Positions 11,769-23,022 of a DNA stretch of 64,000 nucleotides are shown here, piece by piece. Made by a program: the position numbers and the translations under genes. Within the stretch, counting starts at the first letter, position 1. Every line of letters begins with the position of its first letter. The notes beneath the pieces were generated by a model. It was not told the DNA's origin, did no database searches, and saw only the letters and a program-made list of their open reading frames with translations. The stretch lies in the NCBI GenBank assembly GCA_030674155.1, contig CM060320.1, forward strand, positions 20,756,819 through 20,820,818, written 5' to 3'. This DNA comes from Stramonita haemastoma (taxonomy: Eukaryota > Mollusca > Gastropoda > Neogastropoda > Muricidae).

Positions 11769-11819
11769 AATATATATATATATATATATATATTATATTA
11801 TTATATATATATATATATA

Positions 11820-11861
<42 letters not shown>
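11769..11861. repeat. (TA)n tract
   Basis: TA dinucleotides with a few ATTATA interruptions. Bases 11862-12725 hold no gene I can support. Confidence 0.95.
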
Positions 11862-12727
11862 TTTCCAATAGATCCTTCAGTGGTGTGGAGAGGGGGGTGG
11901 GTGTCTGCTGCATGGGTAACATGTTTGCCCTCCATACTTACCCAGCTTTGCGTTCTAAAATAGAGCGCAACTCCATAGTCTTCCGAGACTAATGGATGCT
12001 GCTACTACTATATATACACTGCGTAAAACCGTTATCGCAAATCAAACTGGAATAAATGGTTGTCTAAAACCAAACTGAACACAATAGCAGCACGTCTGAA
12101 ATCTTCTCCATTGATCGTCATGCATTTTCCCGGGGTTTCTTTTCTTCTCAGAAGCTTAAATAATGTGTTTTACCATGTATGAATCAAAGTTTTATTTTGT
12201 AGTTGATAGTTATTTCTTTTACAGTATTGGATCGGCACTGGGATCAGTTTTGACTAGTTTCTTTTTTTTTCAAATTTAATTTCTTTATTTCCTGTCATCC
12301 CTATAGGGATATGGACTTTACACAGTATCGGGACACAAAATCATAACTGAACAATATACACGCACCATATAACTAGATGTTTGAACACTATACCACAGAA
12401 CACATTTTTGTCTGTTTACATATTTCAAATTCTTTGAATGTGGGTTATGTGATTTCCGATAAGATTAATCATGTTAACAACATTGAGTCTTCTTATAATT
12501 ATGTTGAAGAAAATATCTATTCATACTTCAGAATGTTTGGATGTTTAGCGTAATATTCTGGCAACAATTGTTACGAGTTTTATCATATTTGCAGTAATCC
12601 CTAAAATACTACAAAACTGTAGCGAATGGACTTTCCTGGTTTGGTACAGAGTATTTGCGATTCGGCTCAGATCTGCCTCGTTACTATGAAAATGTTGTTC
12701 GACGAACTTGGTCTGAAAGAAATGTAG

Positions 12728-13033
12728 AGAGGTAAAGTAAAGGTTTAGGTGTCCCATAACATCTTACGTGGTCGTAGGGGAGGGAGACGTCAGACCTCCG
12801 CTTCTCTAGGGGCCAGCATGTTGAGGGCGGCGCCCATCTCCTCTCCCTCGCTGCTTTATACCTTCCCTAACCCTAAAGAGGGCAGGTACCCATTTACAGC
12901 TGGTTGAACTGGGAGACTGTACTGAAGTGAAGGTACGCAAACGGTCACCCATCCACTTGGTAATCACGCTCGATGCTAACCGTAGCTTGTGGAAAGTGAG
13001 TGCTCTGACCACTGAGCTATCCCGTCCTCACGT
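12728..13033 (-). mobile_element. SINE family C, full-length, tRNA-derived head
   Basis: Read on the minus strand it begins GACGGGATAGCTCAGTGGTC then AGAGCACTCA, a clear tRNA 5' arm and A box. It continues through CAGCTGTAAATGGGTACCTG, GGGCGCCGCCCTCAACATGC and GGCCCCTAGAGAAGC to AGGTTTAGGTGTCCCATAAC. The copy at 49384-49660 matches block by block. The B box is poorly kept. Confidence 0.85.
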
Positions 13034-13134
13034 AGAGATGGGGGGAAAGGGAGAGAAGGGGGTGGGGAAGAGGTCAAAACTAGAAACCTGATGACGTTTA
13101 GAGGGTAGAGGGAGGGACGGGAGGGAATGGAGCG

Positions 13135-13313
13135 AGGGAGGAAGGGGGGGGGGGGAGGGGATTGGCGTGAACGGGCCCATAACGGCGGTTTTAGGAGCTT
13201 TCAATTCCACATTTCACTGCTCATATTTCAGACAGTTTTGTTCATCATTGACAAGTCTCTCTTCGCTGATCGAACCTCTCTCCCTCCCTCCCCCCATCCT
13301 CAGTATGTCTGCC

Positions 13314-13350
<37 letters not shown>

Positions 13351-13417
13351 TGTGTGCGTGTGTGTGTGTGTGTGTGTGTGGGGTGTGTGTGTGTGTGTGT
13401 GTGAGTGTGGTGGAGAG

Positions 13418-13460
<43 letters not shown>

Positions 13461-13513
13461 AGAGAGAGAGAGAGTGTGAGTGTGTGTGTGTGTCTGTGTG
13501 TCTGTGAGAGAGG

Positions 13514-13554
<41 letters not shown>

Positions 13555-14045
13555 GGGGGTTATCTTTTCTGCTGTCTTTCTGTTGATCGCCTTCAGTTCT
13601 ATCTTCTTTTTCCCTCCTTCTTGTCCTCCCCTTCTCCTTTTTCTTCTTCTTCTACTGCTGCCGCTGCAGTTCCTCCTCCTCCCCCCCTCTTCCTCCCCCC
13701 CCCCCCCCCCCCCCCCCGTAATTCCTCTTCATGTTCTTGCAATTGTTTATTTATTTTACTTTGTTCTGGGGTTTTTGATTTATCCCAATGCTTTAGTTAT
13801 TCTGTCAGCATTATGCTGTGTTTCTGTGTCTTTTTTCCGTTTTATCCTTTCACTACACCACCACTCTCCTCTATTTGTCCGTTTTTGTCCGTCTGTCTGT
13901 CTGTATGTCTGTCTGTCTGTGTTTGTCACCCTTTCTTCTTTTCCTTGGACATCTGCATTTGGGCCATTTTCTGCGCGGAATTGATTATTCGAGCGATGCA
14001 CATTACAGTAATTAATTTCTCGCTCGTCTGTTCGCCTTTCTGTGA
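13135..14045 (+). repeat. Dispersed unit F, copy 4, with (TG)n, (GA)n, C-run and (CTGT)n inside
   Basis: A G-run (13145-13155) and the core CCATAACGGCGGTTTTAGGA are followed by (TG)n (13317-13420), (GA)n (13412-13475), (TG)n (13515-13552), a C-run (13697-13718) and CTGT tetramers. It ends with GCACATTACAGTAATTAATT, as in copy 3. Confidence 0.6.
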
Positions 14046-14097
14046 AAAGGATAAAAATAATTTCCTCAACACGTTGCTCACTGTTGCTGTTATTGGT

Positions 14098-14165
14098 GAC
14101 GATGACATTAACGATGATGATATGATGGTGACGATGATGATGATGATGACGATGATGATGGTGGT
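14098..14165. repeat. (GATGAT)n trinucleotide tract
   Basis: GAT/GAC trimers. A second, reversed ATC-rich stretch lies at 14405-14480. Confidence 0.85.
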
Positions 14166-14639
14166 AACAACCCCCACTCCCGCCCCCCAAGAAACACAAA
14201 AAGACCTCAATCCCACCCAACCGTCTCGTTAGGCACTTTGCAAACCAAAAAGGGAAAAGAAAATTTGTTCCGAACACGGCATTCATTACAGTTTGAAATG
14301 ACTTTTATCTTGCTCAATTTTATTGAATTATATAAGATGCACGATCGGTCTTTTATAGATGTACTCAAACCAACCTGTCCGATTCTATAAATGAGCAATT
14401 TGCTAGCATCATCATCGAGTCATCGTCACCGTCACCATCGCCACCATCATCATCGTTCGTTATCATCATTGCCATCATTATCGTTGTTACTGGTGTTTTT
14501 TTTATTTGTTAATGATGAGCTATAGCTGGTGATCTTGAGTGGAAATTCATTCCTCAGATATCAGTTTTTGTTGTTTCGTTGTTGTTTTAGGAGATGGGGG
14601 TCTTTACTTTGTATTGGTATTTGTATACCACTATAAGCC

Positions 14640-15005
14640 ACGGCATATTCCTCTGAGTAATATTCGGGCTACTCTTCCCGGGGAGAACGCATCGCCACAC
14701 ATCACTTTCTTCATCTTTCCATGTGTGCATGTGTATTTCTTTCCCTACAACAAAAGTGGCTTTTATTCCAAAGACTTTTGCCAGGGACAACTCTCTTGTT
14801 GCCGTGGCTTCTCTCTATGTATGCTAAATGCGTGTTGCACATGAGACCTGTTTATCGCTTTCTCCTGAAAGGCTAGTTACCTAGACAACCAACCACTCAC
14901 GATCTAGTGGATGGGGAAAGTTTTGGGCACAAATGGGAATTAAACCCTGACTTTTCGCTTTCTCGACAGGTGTGTTACCTCTAACCTCCGATCCACAGGA
15001 GGTCG
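14640..15005 (-). mobile_element. SINE family D, near full-length, tRNA-derived head
   Basis: On the minus strand the head is GTGGATCGGAGGTTAGAGGT followed by AACACACC and, farther on, AGGGTTTAATTCCC, an A box/B box pair. The body then carries AAGAGAGTTGTCCCTGGCAA and ends in GGGGAGAGNGC-like sequence. The plus-strand copy at 56290-56545 has the same order of blocks. Confidence 0.75.
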
Positions 15006-15049
15006 TTCAACAACGCAAGAATGCTTAAAGCCTCCCCCTGACAAAAAAC

Positions 15050-15170
15050 TAACAACTCGAAAACAAACAAAACCCCCACACCCAAAACACCCCACCCTAA
15101 CAACAAAAACAACAACATAAACAACCAACAAAACAAAACATCAAAACCTAACCAAAAGATCCCCCCAAAC
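15050..15170. other. AACA/CCCAAAAC-rich low-complexity stretch
   Basis: A-plus-C-only sequence with AACAAAAC-like words. No gene is seen. Confidence 0.7.
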
Positions 15171-15317
15171 TACGGACCTCTTGTAATACAAAAAAATGTT
15201 TCCAAAATAGACGAAAAAATTAATGTAGTAGTTGTAGGAATTTTTCAGTTAATGCTATTTTTCTCTACTATAATGGATAGTTTAATGTCTGGTAGTCAAT
15301 AATGGATGAGTGCTCGT

Positions 15318-15583
<266 letters not shown>

Positions 15584-15821
15584 GAGCTCATCACTACATC
15601 TAAAAGGATTAATTATCGATGTCATTCTCCGCTGCCACTACTCAGCTCAGCAGAGACTAGAAACAAATCACTGATCGCTGAAAACAGCAGTTCACTCCTG
15701 CAGTAAGAAGGCTTCTGATTCTTCACCATCCTGCGAATCCTCTGCTGGTCTCTGGCAATGTTGGAATTAGTTGTTGCTGTTGTACTTTCCCAGCTTAATA
15801 TTTGATTTGAATTGATTTATT

Positions 15822-15915
15822 CTTTTGTATCGAGGATAATGGAATAAGCACTCTTGTGCTTTTTTACATCCAGTCCCCGTGTGTATGCAGTTTTGTAAAT
15901 GTCATCTGTTAATAT
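15822..15915 (-). mobile_element. SINE family A tail fragment
   Basis: GTATCGAGGATAATGGAATA, GTGCTTTTTTACATCCAGTC and CAGTTTTGTAAATGTCATCT match 34770-34865 almost exactly. Confidence 0.75.
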
Positions 15916-15989
15916 CTTGGAAGTAACGCAGATTATGCACTCAGTCTCATTCATCCCAAACCCGAAGTCACGTGAGAGTACACGCTGAA

Positions 15990-16160
15990 TAAGAGAGTGC
16001 TGTGCTGCGTGCGTGCTGCGTCAGCGGTGCGTGCGTCGCGCGTGTGCGTGCGTGTGCGGCGTGCGTGCGCGGCGCGCGTGTGTGTGTGTGTGTGTGTGTT
16101 GTGTGTGTGTGTTGTGCGTGTGTGGTGTATGTGCGTGGGTGCGTGTGTGTGTTTCTGTAG
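15990..16160. repeat. (TG)n / (CG)-rich alternating tract
   Basis: GTGCGTGC, CGCGCG and TGTG units. This alternating purine-pyrimidine DNA can adopt the Z form. Confidence 0.9.
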
Positions 16161-16194
16161 GTGCTTGCTTTTCTGTGGTTGTTTTTATGGAAGC

Positions 16195-16315
16195 CGCACT
16201 AACTCATCTTCCTTTTATCCCCGTTCCTCGACTAGAGCTCCGAGGTTCACCAATGTTAGGACTTTGCGCATGCGATCATGTTACCCACCGTTAAGGTAGC
16301 CGCATTCCGACTTCA
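16195..16315 (-). mobile_element. SINE family A tail fragment (AGCCGAGGAA type)
   Basis: On the minus strand: GAATGCGGCTACCTTAACGG, GGGTAACATGATCG, CATTGGTGAACCTCGGAGCT and CTAGTCGAGGAAC. This matches the 3' parts of the copies at 3966 and 57110. Bases 16316-16600 are unique, with no gene seen. Confidence 0.65.
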
Positions 16316-16599
16316 GTGATTAACTAGTACTAGTCGGACTCCGATGACTTGCACCGCTCAAATACTGCGTGAATTTAACGGTCGTCTACCGAAATATCAG
16401 ATAGCTTTATAAATCTTTTTAAAAGATAGCAGATAACCCTCGACTGCTTCAGATCAATACAGTTATTGCCCATTTTCTCGTCTGTGATTTTCTTCTTTAA
16501 AAACTGTACATTATGTTTTAGCTGGCGAGCAAATTCACAATCAGGCCCACGACTGGATCGATATAGAGTCAAACAACTTGAAACGCGGATATATCGCAA

Positions 16600-16846
16600 C
16601 TAGGCAAGTGCATGAACGTAGGTGCGCATGCACGTACGCATACGCATGCATGCACACTCACACATACATACGTACGCTCGCACACAAGCACAATCTATAC
16701 ACACATAAGTGTGCACGAGCATATACACACATAGTGTGCACGAGCATACACACACACACAACACCACACACACACACACACACACCACACACACACACAC
16801 ACGAACTCACGCACGCACGTGCACGCGCGCGCACACACATTGCATG
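16600..16846. repeat. CA/CATA/GCGC-rich microsatellite cluster
   Basis: Mixed CACACA, CATACATA, GTGCACGAGCATA (three times, near 16712, 16737) and CGCGCG. Confidence 0.85.
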
Positions 16847-16899
16847 GGCCCAAAAACATCCATACCCTAACGTGCATTAGCCCCATTAATCCATCGATG

Positions 16900-17436
16900 T
16901 CAGAAGAATAAAGAGAGAGAAAGGACATTCAAGTATTTATAGCTGTGTGCGGTTTTTAACCCCCCCTCCCCCTCCCCCCCCCCCCCTCTCTCTCTCTCTC
17001 TCGCGCGCGCGTGCGCTCCTCTGAGAGGTGTTCACGATTACTGATCAGGGAACCCCGTAGTGTGCGACTTGCGATGTGCAGGTAACCATCAAGCGTCTGT
17101 TTCTGGAGTGTCGAGATGTTCAGGATATTAGGCACAAGCATTTTACTGCAGACTTCCTAGAGATCCTTTGTTGGGATGTTGCACCAGACACCATTTAACC
17201 TCCAGAGATAATCTAGCTTTCTCCGTCTGATATGAGTGAAAGAACAAGGTTGTTTTAAGGAGTCTGGTTTTGGTTTTATCTCATTGTATGTGTGATTGAT
17301 GTGGGTTTTCCCACAACGAGGTTGACCCTTGTGGTTGACTATGGTGTCGATACAAGGAAGGACAGCAGAGCTGGTTGTATACACCGGTTTTAATTTGTAA
17401 ATAGTTGCACAGATTTATTCTGAGATTTAAATTTTT
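16900..17436 (-). other. Unassigned stretch with weak minus-strand open frames
   Basis: After a C-run/(CT)n/(CG)n tract (16961-17012), the minus strand has two adjacent open frames (17384 to 17157, then 17141 to about 17020) separated only by one stop. They could be read as a single disrupted frame of about 120 codons of normal-looking composition. I do not recognise the product. It could be a decayed mobile-element ORF or chance. Confidence 0.2.
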
Positions 17437-17437
17437 A

Positions 17438-17505
17438 TGACGTGACAGCCCCGATATGGCCTGTATGGTCGGCTGGGCTATAAATAACATGGCTGGATTG
17501 GATTG
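17438..17505 (+). mobile_element. Dispersed repeat E, (ATTGG)n-tailed
   Basis: GTGACAGCCCCGATATGGCC and TGGTCGGCTGGGCTATAAAT, then GGATTGGATTGG. It is nearly identical to the 11.39-kb copy. Confidence 0.8.
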
Positions 17506-17990
17506 GATTACTGAAACTCAATTGTCACTGAGCTTCTGCTAAATCAGTTACAAATTAGCTTATTCTGTAATTATTACTAGTACCAAACTGTGGTTGTAAT
17601 AAGTCTGATCAGTTTATTTGTGCTGGTCTTTTCAGTATACATTTTGTTTATCAAGGGTAAAAATAATTGTAAAAATCGTTGATTGAAATTTGTTGTGTGA
17701 AGCCAGCCTACTATACCACATAGAGAAAAGTTGCAGTGCTGGTTTGGCTGTGCAGTGCAGTTCACCTCTCACAATCATGCTGATCTGGGCCTTCTTTATC
17801 ATGCTGCGTTGATCACCATGTGAAAACAGCTGACCATTTGAACGGCAACAATGTTGATGCTGCCACTAGAATGAATGTTCAAGAAATTCCCTAATAGCCT
17901 CACCCTTCCATTTCGTTTTATTTACTTATTTATTTTCTTATGTGTGTGATGTGGTGTCATCAATGACAGCCATAGACTCTGACTACAACA

Positions 17991-19830
17991 ATGGCAGAGC
18001 ACATTACTCCCGAACTTTATTCCGAAGTGGAGGAACAAATGAAATTGAAGAAACTTCAACCAACCCTGAATGAAATACAAAAACGATTCTCCTGTGATAC
18101 AAATGGACTGATAGTGTGGCAAAACGTACTTTTATACCGTTACTCGGCTGTATCACTTGCTTTGTTTTCCGTAAAAATTGCTGATTATGATGACTTTATT
18201 CCGAAGTGGAGGAACAAATCAAATTAAAGAAACTTCAACCAACCCTGTATGAAATACAAAAATTATCATTATGATGCTGACATGAATGAACTGCCCTCCT
18301 CACCAGACTGGATTGCCACCTTCCCCCCATGCTGAACAAGACTGTGATACGCCTGTATCACAATTCATTCAAGAGTGTGACGGTGACCCTGTACTCCCTG
18401 TACTTCTCCCCCGGTCAGTCTTCAGGCACTCTGTTGTGCAAGGAAAAGACTGCGTGCAATGGGACTCACGTGAGTGCGAAGCACTGAAAACACTGGCCTT
18501 GGACTACATGTGCACAATGATTGTGACAAACTGACCAAGTCTGTGTTGAATGTGCCACTTGCCTTTCTGCACACCTCAGAACCGTTACCATTCACCACCC
18601 CGGACCTTGATGTGGCCAGCAGTGATGGTAGTTCTGATGCTTCCCCCCATCCCGACTGTACACCCCTGCTTATGTCTTGTGAGCAGCTTCAACCCTCTTC
18701 CCAATTCCCTGTTTCCCATTCCCTTACCAATCCAATCCAATGATGTTGCTTAGAGCCCAGCCGACCACACGGGCCATATCAGGGCTGTCACCTCATCACT
18801 TTTTAATCCCTTCCCAAAGGAAACAATGCCCCACCCTCACAGCTATTAACACCTATATGTAAACAGCTTTACAGAAGGGTGCACCTTGTGCTTCACACCC
18901 AAACAGGACAAACGTAAGTCACCTTGTTTGTCCATGTATTGAAAAACTTTGTCAGCTTGAAACCACTCTTGAGGACATTGTAATGAAAAAGAATTGCTGT
19001 AAAAATGAAATTAAATCAGACTACATGAAAAATTTGACCTGATGATGGATAAAACGGGAACAAAGATGTCAGAACTTGCTCACACACTTGATCAGATTAA
19101 GAAAGAAAACCAGCCCCTGAAATCTCAGTTAACTAGTAAGGGGACACCAAAAAAACAACAGACCGAAAGTACTGCATGATGCATCAACGCAATCTGATGA
19201 CCTTTGTCAGAAGCAAACACTCATTGTCAATTGGATCAGACACATTGGCCTCCAAACCCATAATGAGTGCAAAGACTTGCAGTCAACAGCTTACGAGTCC
19301 ATTTTGCAGTACATGAACAATGACTACTGAAAAAACCCATCAGCCCACTCTGTACACAGTCCTCTATGGCTGTGGAATCATCAGACTCTAAATCTGAGGA
19401 AGGAGATATACTGTACTCTGTTCCTGTGTCTAACACTTTCAACACTACTCGAAAACACTTCTAACACACACAAAAGTCAACATGCATGCATGTCATCCCA
19501 GCCACCAGTTCTGACAATCATCGTGAAATTCAATAACAAATCCACGACATCCATCCCAACCCTTCACCTCAGGAAATGATGAACAATATTGTCATCCCTG
19601 ACAAAACCACATCACTTCTCGTTGGTGATTCAGTCCTCAGGTACCTCAATCCTCAAAGTGACAACACAACAACATGATTCTATGGAAAAGCTCTGTATTT
19701 GCAGCATGATTGTTTCTGATCTGACCACGTGGCTGCTTTCCCAAACCTCGTTCTCTGATATCAAGTACCTTTTCCTTTGCGTAGGTTTAAATAGCTGTCC
19801 TTCAGGTCAGATCAGTGGAGGTGTGTGAAG
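17991..19830 (+). pseudogene. Decayed ORF with coiled coil and SGNH-hydrolase start (copy 1)
   Basis: The first piece (17991-18110) encodes ELYSEVEEQMKLKKLQ..L.EIQKRFSC. A second piece (18286-18534, frame-shifted near 18440) carries SLYF.., GTLLC and then QGKDCVQWDSRECEALKTLA. A coiled-coil-like region rich in Lys/Glu/Gln follows at 18930-19130, then an acidic linker (SSDSKSEEGD). Last, near 19600-19830, come SLLVGDSVLRYL and FLCVGLNSCPSGQISGG, which look like blocks I and III of SGNH (GDSL) esterases. Several stops and frameshifts break it. The same domain order is found in reverse orientation at 22170-20130. A segment near 18180-18240 repeats 18005-18060 almost exactly. SGNH domains are known in ORF1 of some CR1/L2-type LINEs, so a transposon origin is likely but unproven. 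Confidence 0.55.
18722..18802 (-). mobile_element. Dispersed repeat E inserted in the decayed ORF
   Basis: CCAATCCAATCCAATGATGT, then AGCCCAGCCGACCACACGGG and GCCATATCAGGGCTGTCACC. It is the reverse complement of the 11.39 and 17.44-kb copies. It sits between the N-terminal and coiled-coil parts of the ORF, so it helped to break it. Confidence 0.75.
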
Positions 19831-19877
19831 GTGCACCATCCCAACCCTGTGGATGTGCAAGTTTGTTGACGTACCTG

Positions 19878-19879
19878 TG

Positions 19880-19912
<33 letters not shown>

Positions 19913-19930
19913 GTTTTGTGTGTGTGTGTA
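19878..19930. repeat. (TG)n microsatellite
   Basis: TG dinucleotides that end the recognisable part of the plus-strand SGNH ORF. Confidence 0.95.
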
Positions 19931-20129
19931 AAAGTCAAATTATTATTTACAGATGGTACCTTGAATAAGCAAAACACTTGCTTTTTTATCAAGCCATCTA
20001 CGAAAGAAATATATATAAAATTAATCAAATCAACAATTATGATGGCGACCATAATCACAACAATAAAGATGACTGAAATGATAATCTCAGAAAACTAGCT
20101 AGCCACTGTCTTCATGCTGGGATGAATAA

Positions 20130-22170
20130 AGTCTTTATACAGTGCCTGTCTTGGAGCACTGTTTTGTGTGAGGAAAGTGTCCTGGTTGTTGATGAGGTTG
20201 AAATCAGCTGTGGCACAGGCTGTTTGGAGATTTTTGTTGGTGGGCAAGATGGCGTTATTGAGAGGATGCTGTCCCCGGCTGGAATTATTGAACTGAAACT
20301 TATTTTTGCTGCTGGAAAACCTTCTTTACAGTGTCATCATCTCCACCCATTGCTTAGTGGATACAGATCCTGCAGGACAGACATTCACACCAACATGCAT
20401 TATCAGCATGTAACGTATGTGTATTTTGCTAGTAGTCTTGTGATCCATTTGTTCAGATTCTGCAGAGTTGCACCAGGTATGCACAGCTTTAACACGTGAT
20501 TCTATTGACTTCCCATCTGTATTGTGTCCGTGTCTTTACCAGAATCTCCTACAAGGACAAAGCTGGAACTATCAGGAATTTTGATTCGTTGAAGAATTTA
20601 CTTTGGGGGTTCCTTTTCCGACATCTTCTCACTGAGCTAATTCTGTTCTGAAGCATTACGAGTCTGAGAATTATACATACCCACATTATAACTACTGACA
20701 TAATGTGCTTGTGTGTTTAATTCATTGTTTGCGAATGGGTCAAACCGATTTTGTGTCGACACAGGAGACGTCATGTGGAGATGGGTTTCAGGAGTTTTAA
20801 GATAGCTTCTGTTGTAGTTAATCTTTCTGGTGCAACTGCTTTAATGCTATTGTCGGCACTGCTGATAATGGTATCTGTATTGTCTTCCTCGAGTTCTGTA
20901 TACAAAGAAGGATCTGCAGCTCTGGCAGCCTCAAAGGTCTGTTCCTCTGCTGTAGTCCTTTGCATATTGCACTGAGTTGAGATTGTCTTGACTGGAGTTT
21001 TGTTTGTCAGAAGTTTGATTTTTGATTGAAGTGTGCCTATTCGTATCTTTAACGAATGAGTTTCTTTGTGATATTGATCTGGGCTTCTAGTTGGGAAATA
21101 TACTTGTTAAGGTTTTCCAGTTTAAGTTGCATTCTTTGTTTTTTATTCAAATATTGCTTGATTTCATTTTTGATAGATACCTGCACATCACACAGCTGAA
21201 AGGCGAGTCTGCTTTCAAGGTCACTGAGTTGTTCTGTCATGAGCTCGTGATTGTCTTCAAGGACTTGCAGTTTTTGAGTCATGGAACTGTCAAAAAGTCT
21301 TTTAGTACACAGTCTGTGCCATGTACTATACTTGCTGTGCATGGGCTTGTGTAACTTGATGGTGCCAGACATTGCATGATGCACGTTAGAAGGTAGGCCT
21401 GTTGAAAAGGAGTCACATGTCATCTTTTGTCGGAGTTGACTGACGTATTTCTTGAGAACTATTGACAGTGTTTTCTTTAGACATGGCATAAGAATGAATT
21501 GAAGACTTGACGTCTGTCTCAGAGTCATCACTGACACTGCCAAGGAGAGAGGATGTAGGGGTAAGTAGGATACGGGCTGTGGGCTGTGGAAGTCAGACGT
21601 ACAGGAGAGAAAGCTGGATAGAGTGGTAGACATCTTCTAGGAAGGAGATAGGATTAGAAATCAGCTGAGATTGTAATTTGTTGATGTTTTAATTCAGACA
21701 AAACTCGGACGCAATAATCCCTAAGTAGCTCACTTTCCTTTTTATCCCACTGCCTGCAGTAATCGCCTTGACAGAGTAATGTGCCATGTGCCCTCTTTTT
21801 AAAGTATAAAGACAGTGTTATTCTTTTAGAGTCCTCCATGTAAATTCCAATCACTGATTGCAGAAACCTATGGGACTGGGGGTAACTGTTCCAGATTGGA
21901 AGAGAAATAACATTGTCATCTTCATCAAAATCAGTGATTTCAATTCTGACAAGTTCTTCTGCAACAGCAGGTATCTGTAGAATAAGCTATTTCTCTATGC
22001 CGTTACTCGCATGACAAACGTTTCTGAATTGAGTCTAAAGTTGCCTGAAGTTTAATTTCTTTGATAGATGGCTGGTGTTCCATAATTCCATGCTTTTCAA
22101 ATTGCTGTTGAATTTCTTGATTAATAGTAGTATCACTCAAAGAATTCAGTTTTGTGTAGTGCCTCGCTCA
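20130..22170 (-). pseudogene. Decayed ORF with coiled coil and SGNH-hydrolase domain (copy 2)
   Basis: Read from 22170 downwards. An N-terminal piece ends in TLDSIQKRLSCE. The next (about 21990-21654) holds LYFKKRAHGTLLCQG and CRQWDKKESELLRDY. A long coiled coil follows (21633-21049; LEDNHELMTEQLSDLESRLA). Then an acidic linker (20965-20771; YTELEEDNTDT). A C-terminal SGNH fold (about 20580-20130) shows FVLVGDS, IPGATLQNLN, MHVGVNVCPAGS and LYKDFIHP; the last supplies the Asp-x-x-His of block V. Stops and frameshifts are present, so it is not functional. Domain order and spacing match the plus-strand copy at 17991-19830, but the DNA is too diverged for a recent inverted duplication. The family may be a LINE ORF1 or an independent repetitive gene. 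Confidence 0.6.
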
Positions 22171-22559
22171 ATCAGATTTTAATTGTTTACAACCCTTGAT
22201 AAACAGCAGCAAAACCCATGCGTATAAGCTTGTCCCTGCAAAGAATACGTACACATAGGAACAGAGAAGGGGAAAAATCATGATTACTCTTAAAAATTTT
22301 AAAATTCAAATCATCTTCTCGAAGTAAACTCATTTTTAAATAATTGGTTACGTGCCTTTTGAAAGTCTTTATCACACTCTGACTTCACAGTTTAAAAAGG
22401 CAATAACTCTCTTTAAATCTGGTGCATCAACTTCCAACTACAGGATAATATTGATTTTATCTATCCTATTTAAAAACCTCTGGAAAAGCATGCACAAAAA
22501 ACACCGCTTCTACATTTAGAAAAAAATATTATTTAAGAAATCCAAGTCAATCAGGTTTT

Positions 22560-22860
22560 TAAAAAAATCATTCACGTCACAGGGGTCTGATAAGTATGGT
22601 AGACAAATGGCTTCTGAATATAAATAACAGTATGTTTACCGGAGTTGTCTTCACCGATTTTGTGAAAACTTTTGATGTGATAAACCACACACTTCTGTTA
22701 AAGAAACTACACACCTTTATGGAATATTTACCAATGCCTTTCAGTATCTGTAAATCATTTATCCACTTCCCACAAGTGGAGGCGGCTGGTTGCAGAATCC
22801 TCAGTTGTGCCCCCACGGTCCACGGGACTACATATGCTATTACCCTCTTTAAATAAAATG
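22560..22860 (+). pseudogene. Reverse-transcriptase fragment of an L2/CR1-like LINE, 3' truncated relic
   Basis: The frame at 22596-22720 encodes MVDKWLLNINNSMFTGVVFT then DFVKTFDVINHTLLLKKL. That is RT motif A, with the usual F-x-D-x-x-K-A/T-F-D pattern and a following D/N-H-x-x-L-L-x-K-L. It is joined at about 22770 to a 3'-terminal block (GCTGGTTGCAGAATCCTCAG, TGCCCCCACGGTCCACGGGA) that occurs elsewhere at RTE-like 3' ends. AATAAAATG then leads into the (TTCGA)n tail. The rest of the RT and the endonuclease are absent. It is either a chimera or a deletion product. Confidence 0.6.
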
Positions 22861-22865
22861 TATTC

Positions 22866-22910
22866 AACTCGATTCGATTCGATTCGATTCGATTCGATTC
22901 GATTCGATTC

Positions 22911-22984
<74 letters not shown>
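22866..22984. repeat. (TTCGA)n then (CT)n
   Basis: Eight or so TTCGA/GATTC pentamers (22866-22912), a plausible LINE tail, run into about 70 bases of CT. The 2A-LINE inserted at the right edge of this CT tract. Confidence 0.95.
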
Positions 22985-22987
<3 letters not shown>

Positions 22988-23002
22988 CCATCTCTTTTTC
23001 GC
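22985..23002 (+). repeat. Target-site duplication, left copy
   Basis: CCCCCATCTCTTTTTCGC, directly preceded by (CT)n. The identical 18 bases recur at 28602-28619, also preceded by (CT)n. The duplication could extend about 15 bases further into the CT tract. Confidence 0.9.
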
Positions 23003-23022
23003 CACTGGCCCAGCCATGTTCA

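Noticed and set aside
12855..12875. Telomere-like CCCTAACCCTAA near 12864
   Set aside because: Only two units, and it is a constant part of SINE family C (present as CCCTGACCCTAAAG near 49516).
22807..23022. Upstream in-frame extension of LINE ORF1 through (TTCGA)n and (CT)n
   Set aside because: It lies outside the element: the left target-site duplication ends at 23002. The first in-frame ATG inside is at 23023.
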